A stretch of 64,000 nt of DNA. It comes from JAIESQ01 sp964495375. Lineage in GTDB: Bacteria; Planctomycetota; Planctomycetia; Pirellulales; JAEUIK01. This document shows positions 8,415 to 17,918 of this stretch, one piece after another (position 1 is the stretch's first letter; each line of letters begins with the position of its first letter). The stretch is from positions 8,718 through 72,717 of the forward strand of contig CAZBWM010000024.1 in the NCBI GenBank assembly GCA_964495375.1, read 5' to 3'. Position numbers and translations under genes: made by a program. The notes beneath the pieces were generated by a model. The model was not told the origin of the DNA, searched no databases, and saw only the letters and a program-made list of their open reading frames with translations.

Positions 8415-9746
8415 TTACGTCAATGTCTCGATCAGTTTGATCAGCGGCAGGAACAGGGCGATGACGATAAAGCCCACCATGCCGCCCAAGACGATGATCA
8501 ACAAAGGTTCCAACAAGCTCACCAAACTCTCGGTGAGGACGGCCACTTCTTCGTCGTAGGTGTCGGCCACCTTGTAGAGCATGGTGTCGAGCTCGCCCGT
8601 CTCCTCGCCGACGTCGACCATGTTGACCACGAGGTCGTCGACGATGCGGGCGTTCATCCGCATGACGTAGATCAGCAGGCCGATCGGTCCGCCGATGAAC
8701 GCCGCCCAGAAGAAGGCGGTGATGAAGTTAAAGCCCGGGCGGCTATTCTCCTTCATCGGGCGGGCGATCGATTCGCCTTCGCGAATGGCGTCGTACACCC
8801 GGCCGTACATCCGCTCGAAGACGGCGTTGCCGCTGGTCTCGCGGGCGATGTTGAGCGCTTCGAGGATCGGCACACCGCTGGCCACCAACGTCCCCAGCGT
8901 GCGGCTGGTGCGGGCCATGATGTTCTTTTCGATCAAGGCCCCGAAGACCGGCACCTTGAGAATGAACAGATCCCAACCGAAGCGGCCGGCCTCGAACTTG
9001 CGCACCAGCTTGACGAACAGCCAGATGCCAATCGGAATCAACGGGAGCAAGTAGAAGTAGCCGATCACAATGTCGGAAATCCAGATCAGCCATTCGGTCA
9101 TGGCCGGCAGCTCGGTTTCAAAGTCCTCGAAGATCTGTTTGAACTTCGGGACGATGAACTTCATGATCAGCACCAGGATGCTGACGGCGATGGTGACGAC
9201 CACGATCGGGTAGACCATCGCGCCTTTGACTTTCCGGCGCAGGGCCTGGGCCTTTTCCTGGAACTCGGCCAGGCGGCGGAGAATGACTTCGAGGGCACCG
9301 CCTGCTTCGCCGGCCTTGATCATGTTGATGTACAGGCGATCGAAGCATTTGGGGGCTTTGCCCATCGCCTCGCTGAGGGTGGAGCCGGCTTCGATGTCGT
9401 CGCAGACGTCGATGAGCGAGTTCTTGAGGCGGCCCGGTTTCGATTGCCCTTCGAGAATTCGCAGGCTGCGCAAGATCGGCAGGCCGGCGTCTTGCAGAAT
9501 GCTGAGCTGCCGGGTGAAGGTGGTGAGCTGCTTGCCACCGACGCCGCCGATGGCGAACGTCTTGCCCTTTTTGTCTTTCTTCTTTTTGTCGCCGGCGCCT
9601 TTACGGGCCTTCTTCACCGCGATCTTGGTGACGAAGTAGCCCATTTGCCGGATGGTTGCTTGTGCCTCTTCTTCGCTGGGCGCTTCGAGCTGATCCTTGA
9701 TCTCGGCGCCCGTGGCATCCATGGCCTCGAATACATAGATTGGCAT
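8415..9746 (-). CDS. gspF: Type II secretion/type IV pilus platform protein GspF/PilC
   Basis: This inner-membrane platform protein of 443 residues couples the cytoplasmic ATPase to pseudopilin assembly. It starts MPIYVFEAMDATG, the usual GspF N-terminal domain, then has a Lys-rich linker (residues 46-63) absent in most homologues. Two GspF domains follow: residues about 70-195 (FTRQLSILQDAGLPILRSLRIL) and about 270-400. There are three membrane helices: VYPIVVVTIAVSILVLIM near 175, FYLLPLIPIGIWLFV near 230, and LLIIVLGGMVGFIVIALFLPL at the C-terminus. ATG 9746 follows AGGA. It lies 73 bases after gspE and before the pseudopilins, as expected for a secretion operon. Confidence 0.95.
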   Translation of the reverse strand: MPIYVFEAMDATGAEIKDQLEAPSEEEAQATIRQMGYFVTKIAVKKARKGAGDKKKKDKKGKTFAIGGVGGKQLTTFTRQLSILQDAGLPILRSLRILEGQSKPGRLKNSLIDVCDDIEAGSTLSEAMGKAPKCFDRLYINMIKAGEAGGALEVILRRLAEFQEKAQALRRKVKGAMVYPIVVVTIAVSILVLIMKFIVPKFKQIFEDFETELPAMTEWLIWISDIVIGYFYLLPLIPIGIWLFVKLVRKFEAGRFGWDLFILKVPVFGALIEKNIMARTSRTLGTLVASGVPILEALNIARETSGNAVFERMYGRVYDAIREGESIARPMKENSRPGFNFITAFFWAAFIGGPIGLLIYVMRMNARIVDDLVVNMVDVGEETGELDTMLYKVADTYDEEVAVLTESLVSLLEPLLIIVLGGMVGFIVIALFLPLIKLIETLT

Positions 9747-9819
9747 GGCACAAGTTCCTGAAGGGCTAGGTTAGGCGGTCGGGCCGCGGGGGAGCGCGGC
9801 GTGCGTGATTCCTGGGCGA

Positions 9820-11535
9820 TTAGTCGACAACGGTTTCGCGGACAACTTCGTCGAGCGTGGTGCCCCCTTCGAACGCCAGTTGCATGCCGGCGTCTCGCAA
9901 ACTGACCATGCCGTTGCGACGGGCGGCCTCGCGGAGCTCGTCGGTGGCAGCGTTGCGAATGATCATGTCGCGCAGCTCATTGTTCATGACCATCAGCTCG
10001 AACAGCCCGACGCGTCCTTTGTAGCCGGTGTTGTTGCAGAGGTCGCAACCGCGGCCACGGTAGAACTTTTTGCCGGCGATGTCCTTAGGAGTGAGCTGCA
10101 AATCGAGCAGCAGATCGTTCGACGGCGCGACCTCCTCGCGGCACTGCGTGCAGATGCGGCGCACGAGGCGCTGGGCGAGGATGGCTTCGACCGTCGCGGT
10201 GACCAGAAACGGCGCGACGCCCATGTCCTTGAGCCGGGTGATCGTGCTCGGCGCGTCGTTGGTGTGCAGCGTGCTGAACACCATGTGCCCGGTGAGCGAA
10301 GCCTGCACGGCGATTTCGGCCGTTTCCAAGTCACGGATTTCGCCCACCAGGATGCGGTCGGGGTCTTGCCGCAGGATGGCCCGCAGACACTGGGCGAACG
10401 TGTTGCCGATTCCCGCGTCGATGGGCACCTGCACGATGCCGTCGATGTCGTACTCGATCGGGTCTTCGGTGGTGATCAACTTGTCGTGAACGTGGTTGAG
10501 CTCGGACAGCGCGCTGTAGAGCGTGGTAGTTTTGCCCGAGCCGGTCGGCCCGGTGACCAGCACGATCCCGTTGGGGCGTTGGATGACCTCGCGGAAACCT
10601 TGCAAGGTGCCGGCGCCCATGCCGACGGCGTTGAGGTCGAGATTGACGACCGAGCGATCGAGCACCCGCATGACGACGCTTTCGCCGAACATGGTCGGGA
10701 GCACGGCCACGCGCAAGTCGACGGGGTGGCCGCCGACGGTGAGCTCAATGCGGCCGTCTTGGGGGAGCCGGCGTTCGGCGATGTCGAGATTGGCCATGAC
10801 CTTGATGCGCGTCGTAATGGCAAACGCCAGGTGCCGCGGCGGCGGCACCATTTCGTAGAGCACGCCGTCGGCCTTGACGCGAATTTTGAATTCTTCTTCG
10901 AACGGTTCGAAGTGCAAGTCGCTGGCGTGCTCCTTGATGGCCAAGAGCAGCACCATGTTCAAGAGCTTGCGAACCGGCGCGCTATCGGCCAGGGCCTCGA
11001 CACTGGTCAGATCGATCGGCCCCTCTTTGTCGAGAGCCATCGCGGCGGCCGCCAGGTCCTCGTCGTCTTCGATGCCAGCGACGATGTTCTCGACGCTTTC
11101 GGTTTCGCCGGCATAGTAACGTTCGAGGGCGCGCTTGATATCGGCTTCGGTGGCCACCACGGCGCGAATGTCGTAGCCCAAGAAGTTGCGCAGCTCGTCG
11201 ATCACCGAGAGCTTTTGCGGGTCGCACATGGCCACGGTGAGCGTGTTGTCGCGGAAGCTGACCGGCACGATGCGGTAGAGCTGCGCCATTGGTTCGGTGA
11301 CGTGGTTGAGCACGTCTTGCGGCACCACGGTGTCGGCCAGGCTGATGACCTTCAGCCCCATTTGCTCGGCGAGGGCTTGCGCCAATTGGTCGGCATTGAT
11401 CACGCCCATGCTCTCGGCGACGCGCCCCAAGAGCTCGCCGGGGCGGTTCTGCTGCTCTTCGAGCACCAGTTCGAGCTGGTCGTCGGTGATAAAGCCTAGG
11501 TCGACCAGAATCTGGCCGATACGTCGAATCGCCAT
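9820..11535 (-). CDS. gspE: Type II secretion/type IV pilus assembly ATPase GspE/PilB
   Basis: This hexameric ATPase of 571 residues drives pseudopilus assembly at the cytoplasmic face. It has an N-terminal GspE-N/MshEN-like domain (residues 1-150, RRIGQILVDLGFITDDQL). The core carries Walker A GPTGSGKTTT (about 327-336), Walker B ILVGEIRDLET, a His box with FSTLHTND, and a tetracysteine zinc site (CTQC near 460, CDLC near 498). An insert at about 170-200 is Asp/Glu- and Ala-rich. ATG 11535 is clear. It sits between pilT and gspF in one transcription unit. It is the second such ATPase in the locus; the other starts at 15256. Confidence 0.95.
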   Translation of the reverse strand: MAIRRIGQILVDLGFITDDQLELVLEEQQNRPGELLGRVAESMGVINADQLAQALAEQMGLKVISLADTVVPQDVLNHVTEPMAQLYRIVPVSFRDNTLTVAMCDPQKLSVIDELRNFLGYDIRAVVATEADIKRALERYYAGETESVENIVAGIEDDEDLAAAAMALDKEGPIDLTSVEALADSAPVRKLLNMVLLLAIKEHASDLHFEPFEEEFKIRVKADGVLYEMVPPPRHLAFAITTRIKVMANLDIAERRLPQDGRIELTVGGHPVDLRVAVLPTMFGESVVMRVLDRSVVNLDLNAVGMGAGTLQGFREVIQRPNGIVLVTGPTGSGKTTTLYSALSELNHVHDKLITTEDPIEYDIDGIVQVPIDAGIGNTFAQCLRAILRQDPDRILVGEIRDLETAEIAVQASLTGHMVFSTLHTNDAPSTITRLKDMGVAPFLVTATVEAILAQRLVRRICTQCREEVAPSNDLLLDLQLTPKDIAGKKFYRGRGCDLCNNTGYKGRVGLFELMVMNNELRDMIIRNAATDELREAARRNGMVSLRDAGMQLAFEGGTTLDEVVRETVVD

Positions 11536-11617
11536 GGCGCGTGCATCCCGGGTCTTGATTTCTTGTGCTGTGCATCGGCGCTCGTGCTGCGCCTGGGGTT
11601 AGCCTGACTGTGTGCGA

Positions 11618-12754
11618 TTAGTGTCCTTTGCCGCCGTTGCGCGAGGGCTTGCCGTCGTCCTCCTCCCCCTCTTCCTCGAGCAGGCCCTTCTCGGCCCGCG
11701 CGATCCGCACCGCGAGCTCGTCGGGCTTGTTGCTTTTGACCATGACGTCTTCCTTGGTGCAGACGCCGGTTTTCCAGAGCTTGAAGAGGGTGTCGTCCAT
11801 GAGCTGCATGCCGTACTTGGCCCCGGTTTGGATCGACGACGTGATGCGGAACGTCTTATTTTCGCGAATCAGGTTGCCGATGGCCGGCGTGACGACCAGC
11901 ATCTCGTGGGCGGCCACACGGCCGCCGCCGATGCGGGGGAGCAACTGCTGCGACAGCACGCCGATGATCGATGTCGAGAGCTGCACGCGGATCTGTTCTT
12001 GCTGCGTGGTTGGGAAGACGTCGATGATACGGTTGACGGTCCCTTCAGCGCCGGTGGTGTGCAAGGTGCCGAAGACGACGTGCCCCGTTTCGGCCGCGGT
12101 GATGGCCGCCTCGATCGTTTCCAGGTCGCGCATTTCGCCGACGAGGATGACGTCGGGGTCCATACGCAGCGCGCGGCGAATCGCCTCGGGAAAGCTCGGC
12201 ACGTCGACGCCGATCTCGCGCTGATTGACCGTGCAGCGCTTGTGCTGGTGGTAAAACTCGATCGGATCTTCGATCGTGATAATGTGGTGGTCGATGGTCT
12301 CGTTCAGGTGATTGATCATGCTGGCCAGGCTGGTGCTCTTGCCCGAGCCCGTGGGACCGGTCACGAGAAACAGCCCGCGGGGGCGCATGATCAGGTCGGG
12401 GCAGACCTTCGGCAGGCCGAGTTGCTCGAAGGTCATGAATTCGTTGGGAATGCGCCGCAGCACCATGCCGACGCAGCCGCGCTGCTTGAAAATCGCAACG
12501 CGAAACCGCGCGGCGGAGCCAAACGCGAAGCCGAAGTCGGTGCCGCCGACTTCCTGCAGCTCTTGCTGACAGCGCTCGGGCGTGATGCTCTTCATCAGCG
12601 CGACGGTATCTTCGGACTCGAGCACCTTCGTCTCGAGGCGGCGCATGCGGCCGTCGAGCCGGATCACCGGCGGTTGGCCGACCGCGATGTGCAAGTCGCT
12701 GGCCTTTTGATTGACCACCGTTTGCAACAGTTTGTCGATGAGCAGAGTACCCAC
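11618..12754 (-). CDS. pilT: PilT-family twitching/retraction ATPase
   Basis: This protein of 378 residues belongs to the PilT ATPases, which disassemble type IV pili. It opens DKLLQTVVNQKASDLHIAVG, the PilT PAS-like start, and has Walker A GPTGSGKST near residue 131, an Asp box MRDLETIEAAITAAETGHVV and FGTLHTTGAEGT. The PilT-typical C-terminal AIRNLI-like motif appears as PAIGNLIRENK. The C-terminus is a charged tail (EEEGEEDDGKPSRNGG) not part of the family core. The start is GTG 12754, chosen because the frame begins there with the conserved N-terminus. Its presence next to GspE/GspF suggests that the locus may build a retractable pilus rather than only a secretion pseudopilus. Confidence 0.92.
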   Translation of the reverse strand: MGTLLIDKLLQTVVNQKASDLHIAVGQPPVIRLDGRMRRLETKVLESEDTVALMKSITPERCQQELQEVGGTDFGFAFGSAARFRVAIFKQRGCVGMVLRRIPNEFMTFEQLGLPKVCPDLIMRPRGLFLVTGPTGSGKSTSLASMINHLNETIDHHIITIEDPIEFYHQHKRCTVNQREIGVDVPSFPEAIRRALRMDPDVILVGEMRDLETIEAAITAAETGHVVFGTLHTTGAEGTVNRIIDVFPTTQQEQIRVQLSTSIIGVLSQQLLPRIGGGRVAAHEMLVVTPAIGNLIRENKTFRITSSIQTGAKYGMQLMDDTLFKLWKTGVCTKEDVMVKSNKPDELAVRIARAEKGLLEEEGEEDDGKPSRNGGKGH

Positions 12755-13549
12755 GGGCGGCTTCTCACCAGAATGATTCGGTTAGCAAAGTAAACAACGG
12801 CGCCGACGTCCGCAGCGGGGAACGGCGCGAGCGACAACTGGCCACGCCAGCGGCGCACGCATCCGAGCGCCGCGCTACGACGAACCGCCCAGGTCGCTGC
12901 CGTAGCGAGCGACCGCAGTCCGGTGGCTAGTGTTTGTCGCGCCGGTGTTCCGATTCCGACGGATGGACAGCAATTTGATTAGATGAACTTACCAACGGCC
13001 AACGCGTTTATTGTGATCCCCCCGCGAAGGGGCTGCTCTTCTCGTGAAATCAATACTCGGTTTGCTCGGGCCGCGGTCGACCGCGAGCGGCGTTCTGCTG
13101 GCCGTATTTCGACACTCGATTGCTCAGGCCCCGATTTGCCTGCCCTGACGACTACTGCTTCGTGAGTGCGGAAGTTCTTGTGGATGCGTGATCTGTTCCG
13201 GCGGCCGAACCGTTGGCGTGAATCGTCAGCGGCGGCGAACCGAGAACCTGTCGAACGAACTGCTTCCCCTGTGGCAGGGCGATTATTTACGCCGCGTGGC
13301 GCTAGCTCAAATAAATTGATCTCTGTGATCGATTTGACGTGCGAAACAGGTCATGGCGTAACGCCGCGTTGCAGCGGGTGTCTCCCCGATTCTTGGTGCG
13401 TGCGGCCGTGGCGTTGGCTTGCCCGAAGCGTCTTGGCCTCCACCGATTGCGGGTTAGTTGATTTCGGTCGGGGGGAGTGCCAGCCAGGTAACGATACCCA
13501 ATACGCCGGGCCAGCCTCGTAGCGGCCGCGTACTCGGATGCATCGGTTG
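12755..13549. other. Gene-poor gap between pilT and the second gspE
   Basis: These 795 bases hold no convincing gene on either strand. An AT-rich patch near 13305-13345 could hold a promoter for the downstream minus-strand genes, but I see no clear -35/-10 pair. Confidence 0.5.
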
Positions 13550-15256
13550 TCAGTCTCGCTTCGAAACTCGGAAGACCTCCTCGATCGTGGTTTGGCCTTT
13601 GAGGACTTTGAGGATGCCGTCCTGGTACAAGCCGCGCATCCCTTGAGCTATAGCGGCTTTACGAATGTCTTGCGTGCTGGCCCCGGCAAACGAGAGCTCG
13701 CGGACTTTTGAGTTCATCATCATGAGTTCGTAAATGCCCATGCGGCCGCGGTAGCCCGTCTTATTGCAGTTGCCGCAGCCTTTGCCCTTCATGAAGTTGC
13801 CCTTGGCGGCCAGCGCCTTGGAGATGCCTGCGGCTTCAAGTTGCGAGTCGCTGGGGATGTGGGGCTGCTTGCACTTGCTACAAATGACGCGCACCAGGCG
13901 CTGTGCCAGGACCGCAATGATGCTACTTGCCACCAGGTAGGACGGTACACCCATGTCCACCATGCGTGTAATAGCGCCGGGCGCATCGTTCGTATGCAGT
14001 GTACTGAAGACAAGGTGTCCAGTCAAAGAAGCTTGGATTCCCATCTCCGCCGTCTCCGAGTCGCGCATCTCGCCGACCAGGATCACGTTGGGGGCCTGTC
14101 GCAGCATCGAGCGGATGATGCGTGCAAAATCCAGCCCGATGCTGTGCTTTACCTCCACCTGATTGATACCGGGCAGGTAGTACTCAACCGGGTCCTCAGC
14201 CGTAATGATCTTGCGGTCGGGCTTGTTCAGTTCGTTGAGACCGGCATAAAGCGTGGTCGTCTTGCCGGAGCCCGTTGGGCCCGTGACCAGAATGATTCCG
14301 TTAGGTCGGCGAATCAATTGACTGAACTGCCGGAAGACCTCGTCGGCCATGCCAAGCTGTCGCAGGCCGACTTTGATGCTGTCCTTGTCCAGGATTCGCA
14401 TGACCACGGTCTGACCGTGATTGGTCGGTAGCACGCTCACCCGCAGGTCGAGCTCTTTGGCCCCCTCGGAGACCTTGATGCGGCCGTCTTGAGGACGTCG
14501 CCGCTCGGCAATGTCCATCTTGGCCATGATCTTTAGGCGTGAGAGGATCGCCCCGTGCAAGCGGCGCGGGACGCGGTCACGCTCCACCAGCATGCCGTCG
14601 ATGCGGTAGCGGACCCGAATGCGATCCTCGAAGGGCTCGATGTGGATGTCCGAGGCCCGCAATTGCACGGCCTCTTTGATGATCAACTGCACCATCCGCA
14701 CGATGGGGGCGGCGCTCTCGTCGACGACTTCTTGCTGGCCCCGTGCCTCCTGCTCGGTCTCGGTGAAGTCGATCGCCGTATCGGTGAACTCCTGGAGCAT
14801 GGAGTCGGCGCTTTCCCCTTCCGACTGGCCGTAGTGCCGGTTGATCGCTTCCAGGATCATTTCGCGGGGTGCTAAGGCAATCCGCACCTCGCGATTGAGG
14901 ATGAAGCGGAGCTTCTCCTGAGTGTCGTAATCCAACGGATCGCTGACGATCACCTTGATCGCGCCATCTTCCTCGGCCATCGGCAAAATGGCGTTTTCGC
15001 GGGCGACCGACTCAGGAACGAGCTCCACGACCGACGGCGGAATCACCACCTCGGTGAGGTTCACGTAGTCGAGCCCGTGGGCCCGGGCCATCGCCCGCAT
15101 GACTTCGTCGCCCGTGGCGTAGCCGAGACGCACGAGGGCGTCTTGGATGCTGACCCGGGTGTTTTTGGCAAGCTGCTTGGCTTCGGCCAGTTGGTCGGCG
15201 CTGACGATGCCTTGCCGCAACAGAATGTCTTCAAACGAGCCCATCGTCGTGGCCAT
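13550..15256 (-). CDS. gspE: Second GspE/PilB-family assembly ATPase
   Basis: This assembly ATPase of 568 residues is a paralogue of the one at 9820-11535. ATG 15256 (MATTMGSFEDILLRQGIV) begins the conserved MshEN domain. The upstream part of the open frame lacks family similarity. Walker A GPTGSGKTTT lies near residue 323, Walker B is ILVGEMRDSETAEMG, followed by FSTLHTNDAPG. The zinc site is made of CSKC and CGNCNKTGYRG. It is separated from pilT by 0.8 kb, so it probably has its own transcript. Two assembly ATPases suggest two substrates, or a specialised motor for each of secretion and pili. Base use near its 3' end looks slightly less GC-rich than the first gspE. Confidence 0.93.
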   Translation of the reverse strand: MATTMGSFEDILLRQGIVSADQLAEAKQLAKNTRVSIQDALVRLGYATGDEVMRAMARAHGLDYVNLTEVVIPPSVVELVPESVARENAILPMAEEDGAIKVIVSDPLDYDTQEKLRFILNREVRIALAPREMILEAINRHYGQSEGESADSMLQEFTDTAIDFTETEQEARGQQEVVDESAAPIVRMVQLIIKEAVQLRASDIHIEPFEDRIRVRYRIDGMLVERDRVPRRLHGAILSRLKIMAKMDIAERRRPQDGRIKVSEGAKELDLRVSVLPTNHGQTVVMRILDKDSIKVGLRQLGMADEVFRQFSQLIRRPNGIILVTGPTGSGKTTTLYAGLNELNKPDRKIITAEDPVEYYLPGINQVEVKHSIGLDFARIIRSMLRQAPNVILVGEMRDSETAEMGIQASLTGHLVFSTLHTNDAPGAITRMVDMGVPSYLVASSIIAVLAQRLVRVICSKCKQPHIPSDSQLEAAGISKALAAKGNFMKGKGCGNCNKTGYRGRMGIYELMMMNSKVRELSFAGASTQDIRKAAIAQGMRGLYQDGILKVLKGQTTIEEVFRVSKRD

Positions 15257-15535
15257 CGATTCAGGAACCTGTTCCGTGGGAAAACGAGCGTGCGAGCGAA
15301 GTGAGTTGCCAGTTGCGCCTCTTCCGTAAACGAGCGAAACCGCCACGGTCGCGGCGCGCAAGCATGCAGCGCCGGACAGAGCGGTTCGATCGCATGCGCA
15401 ACGCCGACCCCTTGGTCGAGTGCGCTAATCGGCCAGATGGAACCCGCTTACCTGGCGCTCCGGCTGCGCTGGCTAGCAACCGGAACCAAGTAAGTAGTCA
15501 GGGTTTAGAGTAATGCGGCCCGTGGCCAATGTCAA

Positions 15536-16990
15536 TCATTCGACCCGGCGGAAGATGGGGTGCCCCTCGGCGTCCGTGTCGACCAGAATGCCGAATTCCG
15601 TTGGGCGGCTCGCGGTGCGGGCGGCTTCGCACTCAGATTTGCATCGGGCTTTGCACGGCGACGTACAGGCCGCGGAACAGGCTTCGGGGCAGGCTTCGGG
15701 GCAGGCGTTGCAGCATGACTCACCGCTTGAACCGGTGCAGGCCTCCGAACCGGGGCTGGCGCCCGTTCCCTGGCAAGGACGGTCACAAAAACCGACGCGG
15801 ATAGAAAGACAACCTGGATGGCCCTGAGCCGTTCCAGAGACAGGCTGAACCGTGCAGGCCGAGTCGTCGCACGGCGGGGCCGGCAAGCTGACCTCGGCAG
15901 GGGGGGCGACCGGCTCGCAAGGGGGTGCCGTCACCTGAACCGAGACGGTCGACGCGGCCCGACGGGCGACCCGGGCGGCCATTCGCAGTTCCTGAGCTAA
16001 TTGCCGGACCCGGTCCGACTCTTCGTACAACTCGGCCGATTCGAGCCCCTGCGCGACCGATTCCAATTGCATGCTCGAGCTATTTAGCGAATGCCACTTG
16101 CCGCTGGTCGGCGGGTAAGAACTAGGAGGGCACACGCTGGCCGCGGGTGCGTAATACGCCGGCGGCGCCACGGCGGGCGTGCAATACGCGTACGACGCAA
16201 CCGGCAGCGCAGGGTAAGCCGGCGCTGAGCAGACGGTCGTGCCGCAGGCGGGCGTTGCACAGTTCGTCGTAGCGCAGCTAGACGGCTTGCAGGCAGACGA
16301 CTGACAGCGCAACGATGCACCGCCCGACGTCTCACACGACTGGCCCGCGAAGTTCGACGTCGAGCAAGCGACAGCGCTCTGGGCGCACGGGGACGCGCAG
16401 GTGGGAGCACCCGAGACGAGCGGATCGGTACAGACCCGCGCAACGTAGCAATCTCCCTCTTCATCGCAAGCGACTTCGCATGCGGCCGCGGCGGCACGCA
16501 CGTGGTGATCGGTATCGAGTTGTCGCAGGCAGGCGAGCATCGCTTCACGGTCGCAGGCATGGTCTGACGACATGCCGATATTTCCCACCATTGTCTCACC
16601 ATTGGCGCTTGTCATGGTGCACGTCGGCATCGCGAAGGCCTCGGGAGCCAATCGTTCCATGAGCGCGAGCACGGCCTCGGGCGTGGTCGAGCCGGTGTCG
16701 TCATCGCAATTGTCGGCTTCGCACGCGAGTGGGTGCTCGGCATCGCAACAGGTGACGACCTTCTGCGACTCGCAGCAGGTCGAGCGACGGGCAACTTGTC
16801 CGCACACGCTGCCGCACGCGGGTTCGTCCGAAGCGACGGCTGCGTCGGCGTATAACACGGGTGCCACAGGAACGGTGGCAGTAGGTGGGTGTCCGTTTGA
16901 CTTCGTGACGCGAGCGACAAACCAAACGCAGGCACAGAGGGCGAAATACCAAAGGAACTTCGGCATTCTCGATCGCGACGTGGAGTGCAT
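15536..16990 (-). CDS. Cysteine-rich exported protein of unknown function
   Basis: This protein of 484 residues is not recognised. ATG 16990 follows GAGGTG at a short spacing. The N-terminus MPKFLWYFALCACVWFVARV is a signal peptide or membrane anchor. The rest is unusually rich in Cys, often as CC or C-x3-C (CCESQKVVTCCD; CNACPEACPEACSAAC), with Ala/Pro/Tyr-rich low-complexity stretches (about 280-330). A helical segment at about 350-390 (ESVAQGLESAELYEESDRVR) may be a coiled coil. A 12-base tandem repeat at about 15677-15712 encodes the Cys-Pro-Glu-Ala units. The C-terminus (EFGILVDTDAEGHPIF) looks folded. The high Cys content suggests disulfide cross-linking in the cell wall, where planctomycetes are known to have Cys-rich proteins. 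That link is inference. Confidence 0.7.
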   Translation of the reverse strand: MHSTSRSRMPKFLWYFALCACVWFVARVTKSNGHPPTATVPVAPVLYADAAVASDEPACGSVCGQVARRSTCCESQKVVTCCDAEHPLACEADNCDDDTGSTTPEAVLALMERLAPEAFAMPTCTMTSANGETMVGNIGMSSDHACDREAMLACLRQLDTDHHVRAAAAACEVACDEEGDCYVARVCTDPLVSGAPTCASPCAQSAVACSTSNFAGQSCETSGGASLRCQSSACKPSSCATTNCATPACGTTVCSAPAYPALPVASYAYCTPAVAPPAYYAPAASVCPPSSYPPTSGKWHSLNSSSMQLESVAQGLESAELYEESDRVRQLAQELRMAARVARRAASTVSVQVTAPPCEPVAPPAEVSLPAPPCDDSACTVQPVSGTAQGHPGCLSIRVGFCDRPCQGTGASPGSEACTGSSGESCCNACPEACPEACSAACTSPCKARCKSECEAARTASRPTEFGILVDTDAEGHPIFRRVE

Positions 16991-17277
16991 AGGACACCTC
17001 GTGGTTTGCAGAAGGGGAGCCCGTGAAATCGGCCCCGCCGGAATCGGCGGCCAGATTTTGTCGCGGGAGTGTATGCCGAGCGGCCGGTTTCGTGCGAGAC
17101 AGCTTGGGCGATTTGGGGGTGCTAGCAGCGGTGCGAAGCGATCGATTTTTTCTGGCACCGCGCTCGCAAGCTCGGCGCGGAAGTCGCACCCCTCGGCGAA
17201 GGGGGCGGCCCGGCGAGATCCCGGCGCCGCGGACGAGGCTTTGGGTTCTTGAAGTGCTCGCGGCGGACGACGTCGAT

Positions 17278-17655
17278 CTACTTCTTCAGGTCGAGCGGCA
17301 ATTGATCGATCTTGGCCGCCAAGATGAAGTCGTTTTCAGAAAGTCCATCGATCGCATGCGTGCCGATCTCGATCGTCACATTGCGATAGCCGGCCAGATG
17401 CAGGTCGGGATGGTGGTTCTCGGCCTCGGCCAGTTGAGCGACGCGATTGAAGAAGTCGATGGCAGTGAGAAAGTCGCGAGCGCTCCAACTCTTGGCAATC
17501 CGCTTGCCATCAGGAGTTTGCCGCCAGCCTGGGAGAGCCGCGAGATGGCGGGCGATTTCCTCGGCGGAACAGGCTGGCACGCCCCCTTCGCAGGGCGCAC
17601 ACTTTTTTGACGCCAGTTGCTGGGCGGCTGCGGTTGGCGAGGTTTTCGTCGACAT
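17278..17655 (-). CDS. phhB: Pterin-4a-carbinolamine dehydratase
   Basis: This enzyme of 125 residues dehydrates 4a-hydroxytetrahydrobiopterin, recycling the cofactor of aromatic amino acid hydroxylases. The family signature is clear: E-N-H-H-P-D-L near residue 80, then Y-R-N-V-T-I-E-I, a later His (GTHAIDGLSENDF) and the Asp-containing FILAAKID. ATG 17655 gives a short N-terminal extension (TSPTAAAQQLASKKCAPCEGG) common in longer bacterial members; the CAPCEGG segment is typical of them. The gene stands alone between the Cys-rich protein and the divergent histidine kinase, and no hydroxylase gene is in the window. Confidence 0.93.
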   Translation of the reverse strand: MSTKTSPTAAAQQLASKKCAPCEGGVPACSAEEIARHLAALPGWRQTPDGKRIAKSWSARDFLTAIDFFNRVAQLAEAENHHPDLHLAGYRNVTIEIGTHAIDGLSENDFILAAKIDQLPLDLKK

Positions 17656-17918
17656 GTTTGTGCTCCGCAATGTGTAAGGTGTTCGCCGCGAATCGCGCCG
17701 CCAACGGGATGGGACGCTCGCGGTCAAAACCGTTCAATTCGTCCGGCCGACTCCGCGCCCTTGCATTGTACCGAATCGAGTTTTGCCAGCTTGTTGGCGA
17801 CTTTCTATTGCTCGCAAGGCTGTCGTTGTGTTAAGGTCGCGACCGACGTGCATTCGCGCGGGTCGATCGATCCAAGTGGCATGCCGGACAGCGCCGCCAT
17901 GCAGTTAGGGATGAGCGC

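Noticed and set aside
9805..11499. Plus-strand open frame of 564 codons
   Set aside because: It is the complement of the gspE gene, rich in His/Asp/Val/Gly as expected for an antisense shadow, with no domain.
13166..13522. Plus-strand open frame of 118 codons in the pilT-gspE gap
   Set aside because: Composition is Arg/Ser/Pro-rich without domain, ribosome site or neighbour on that strand.
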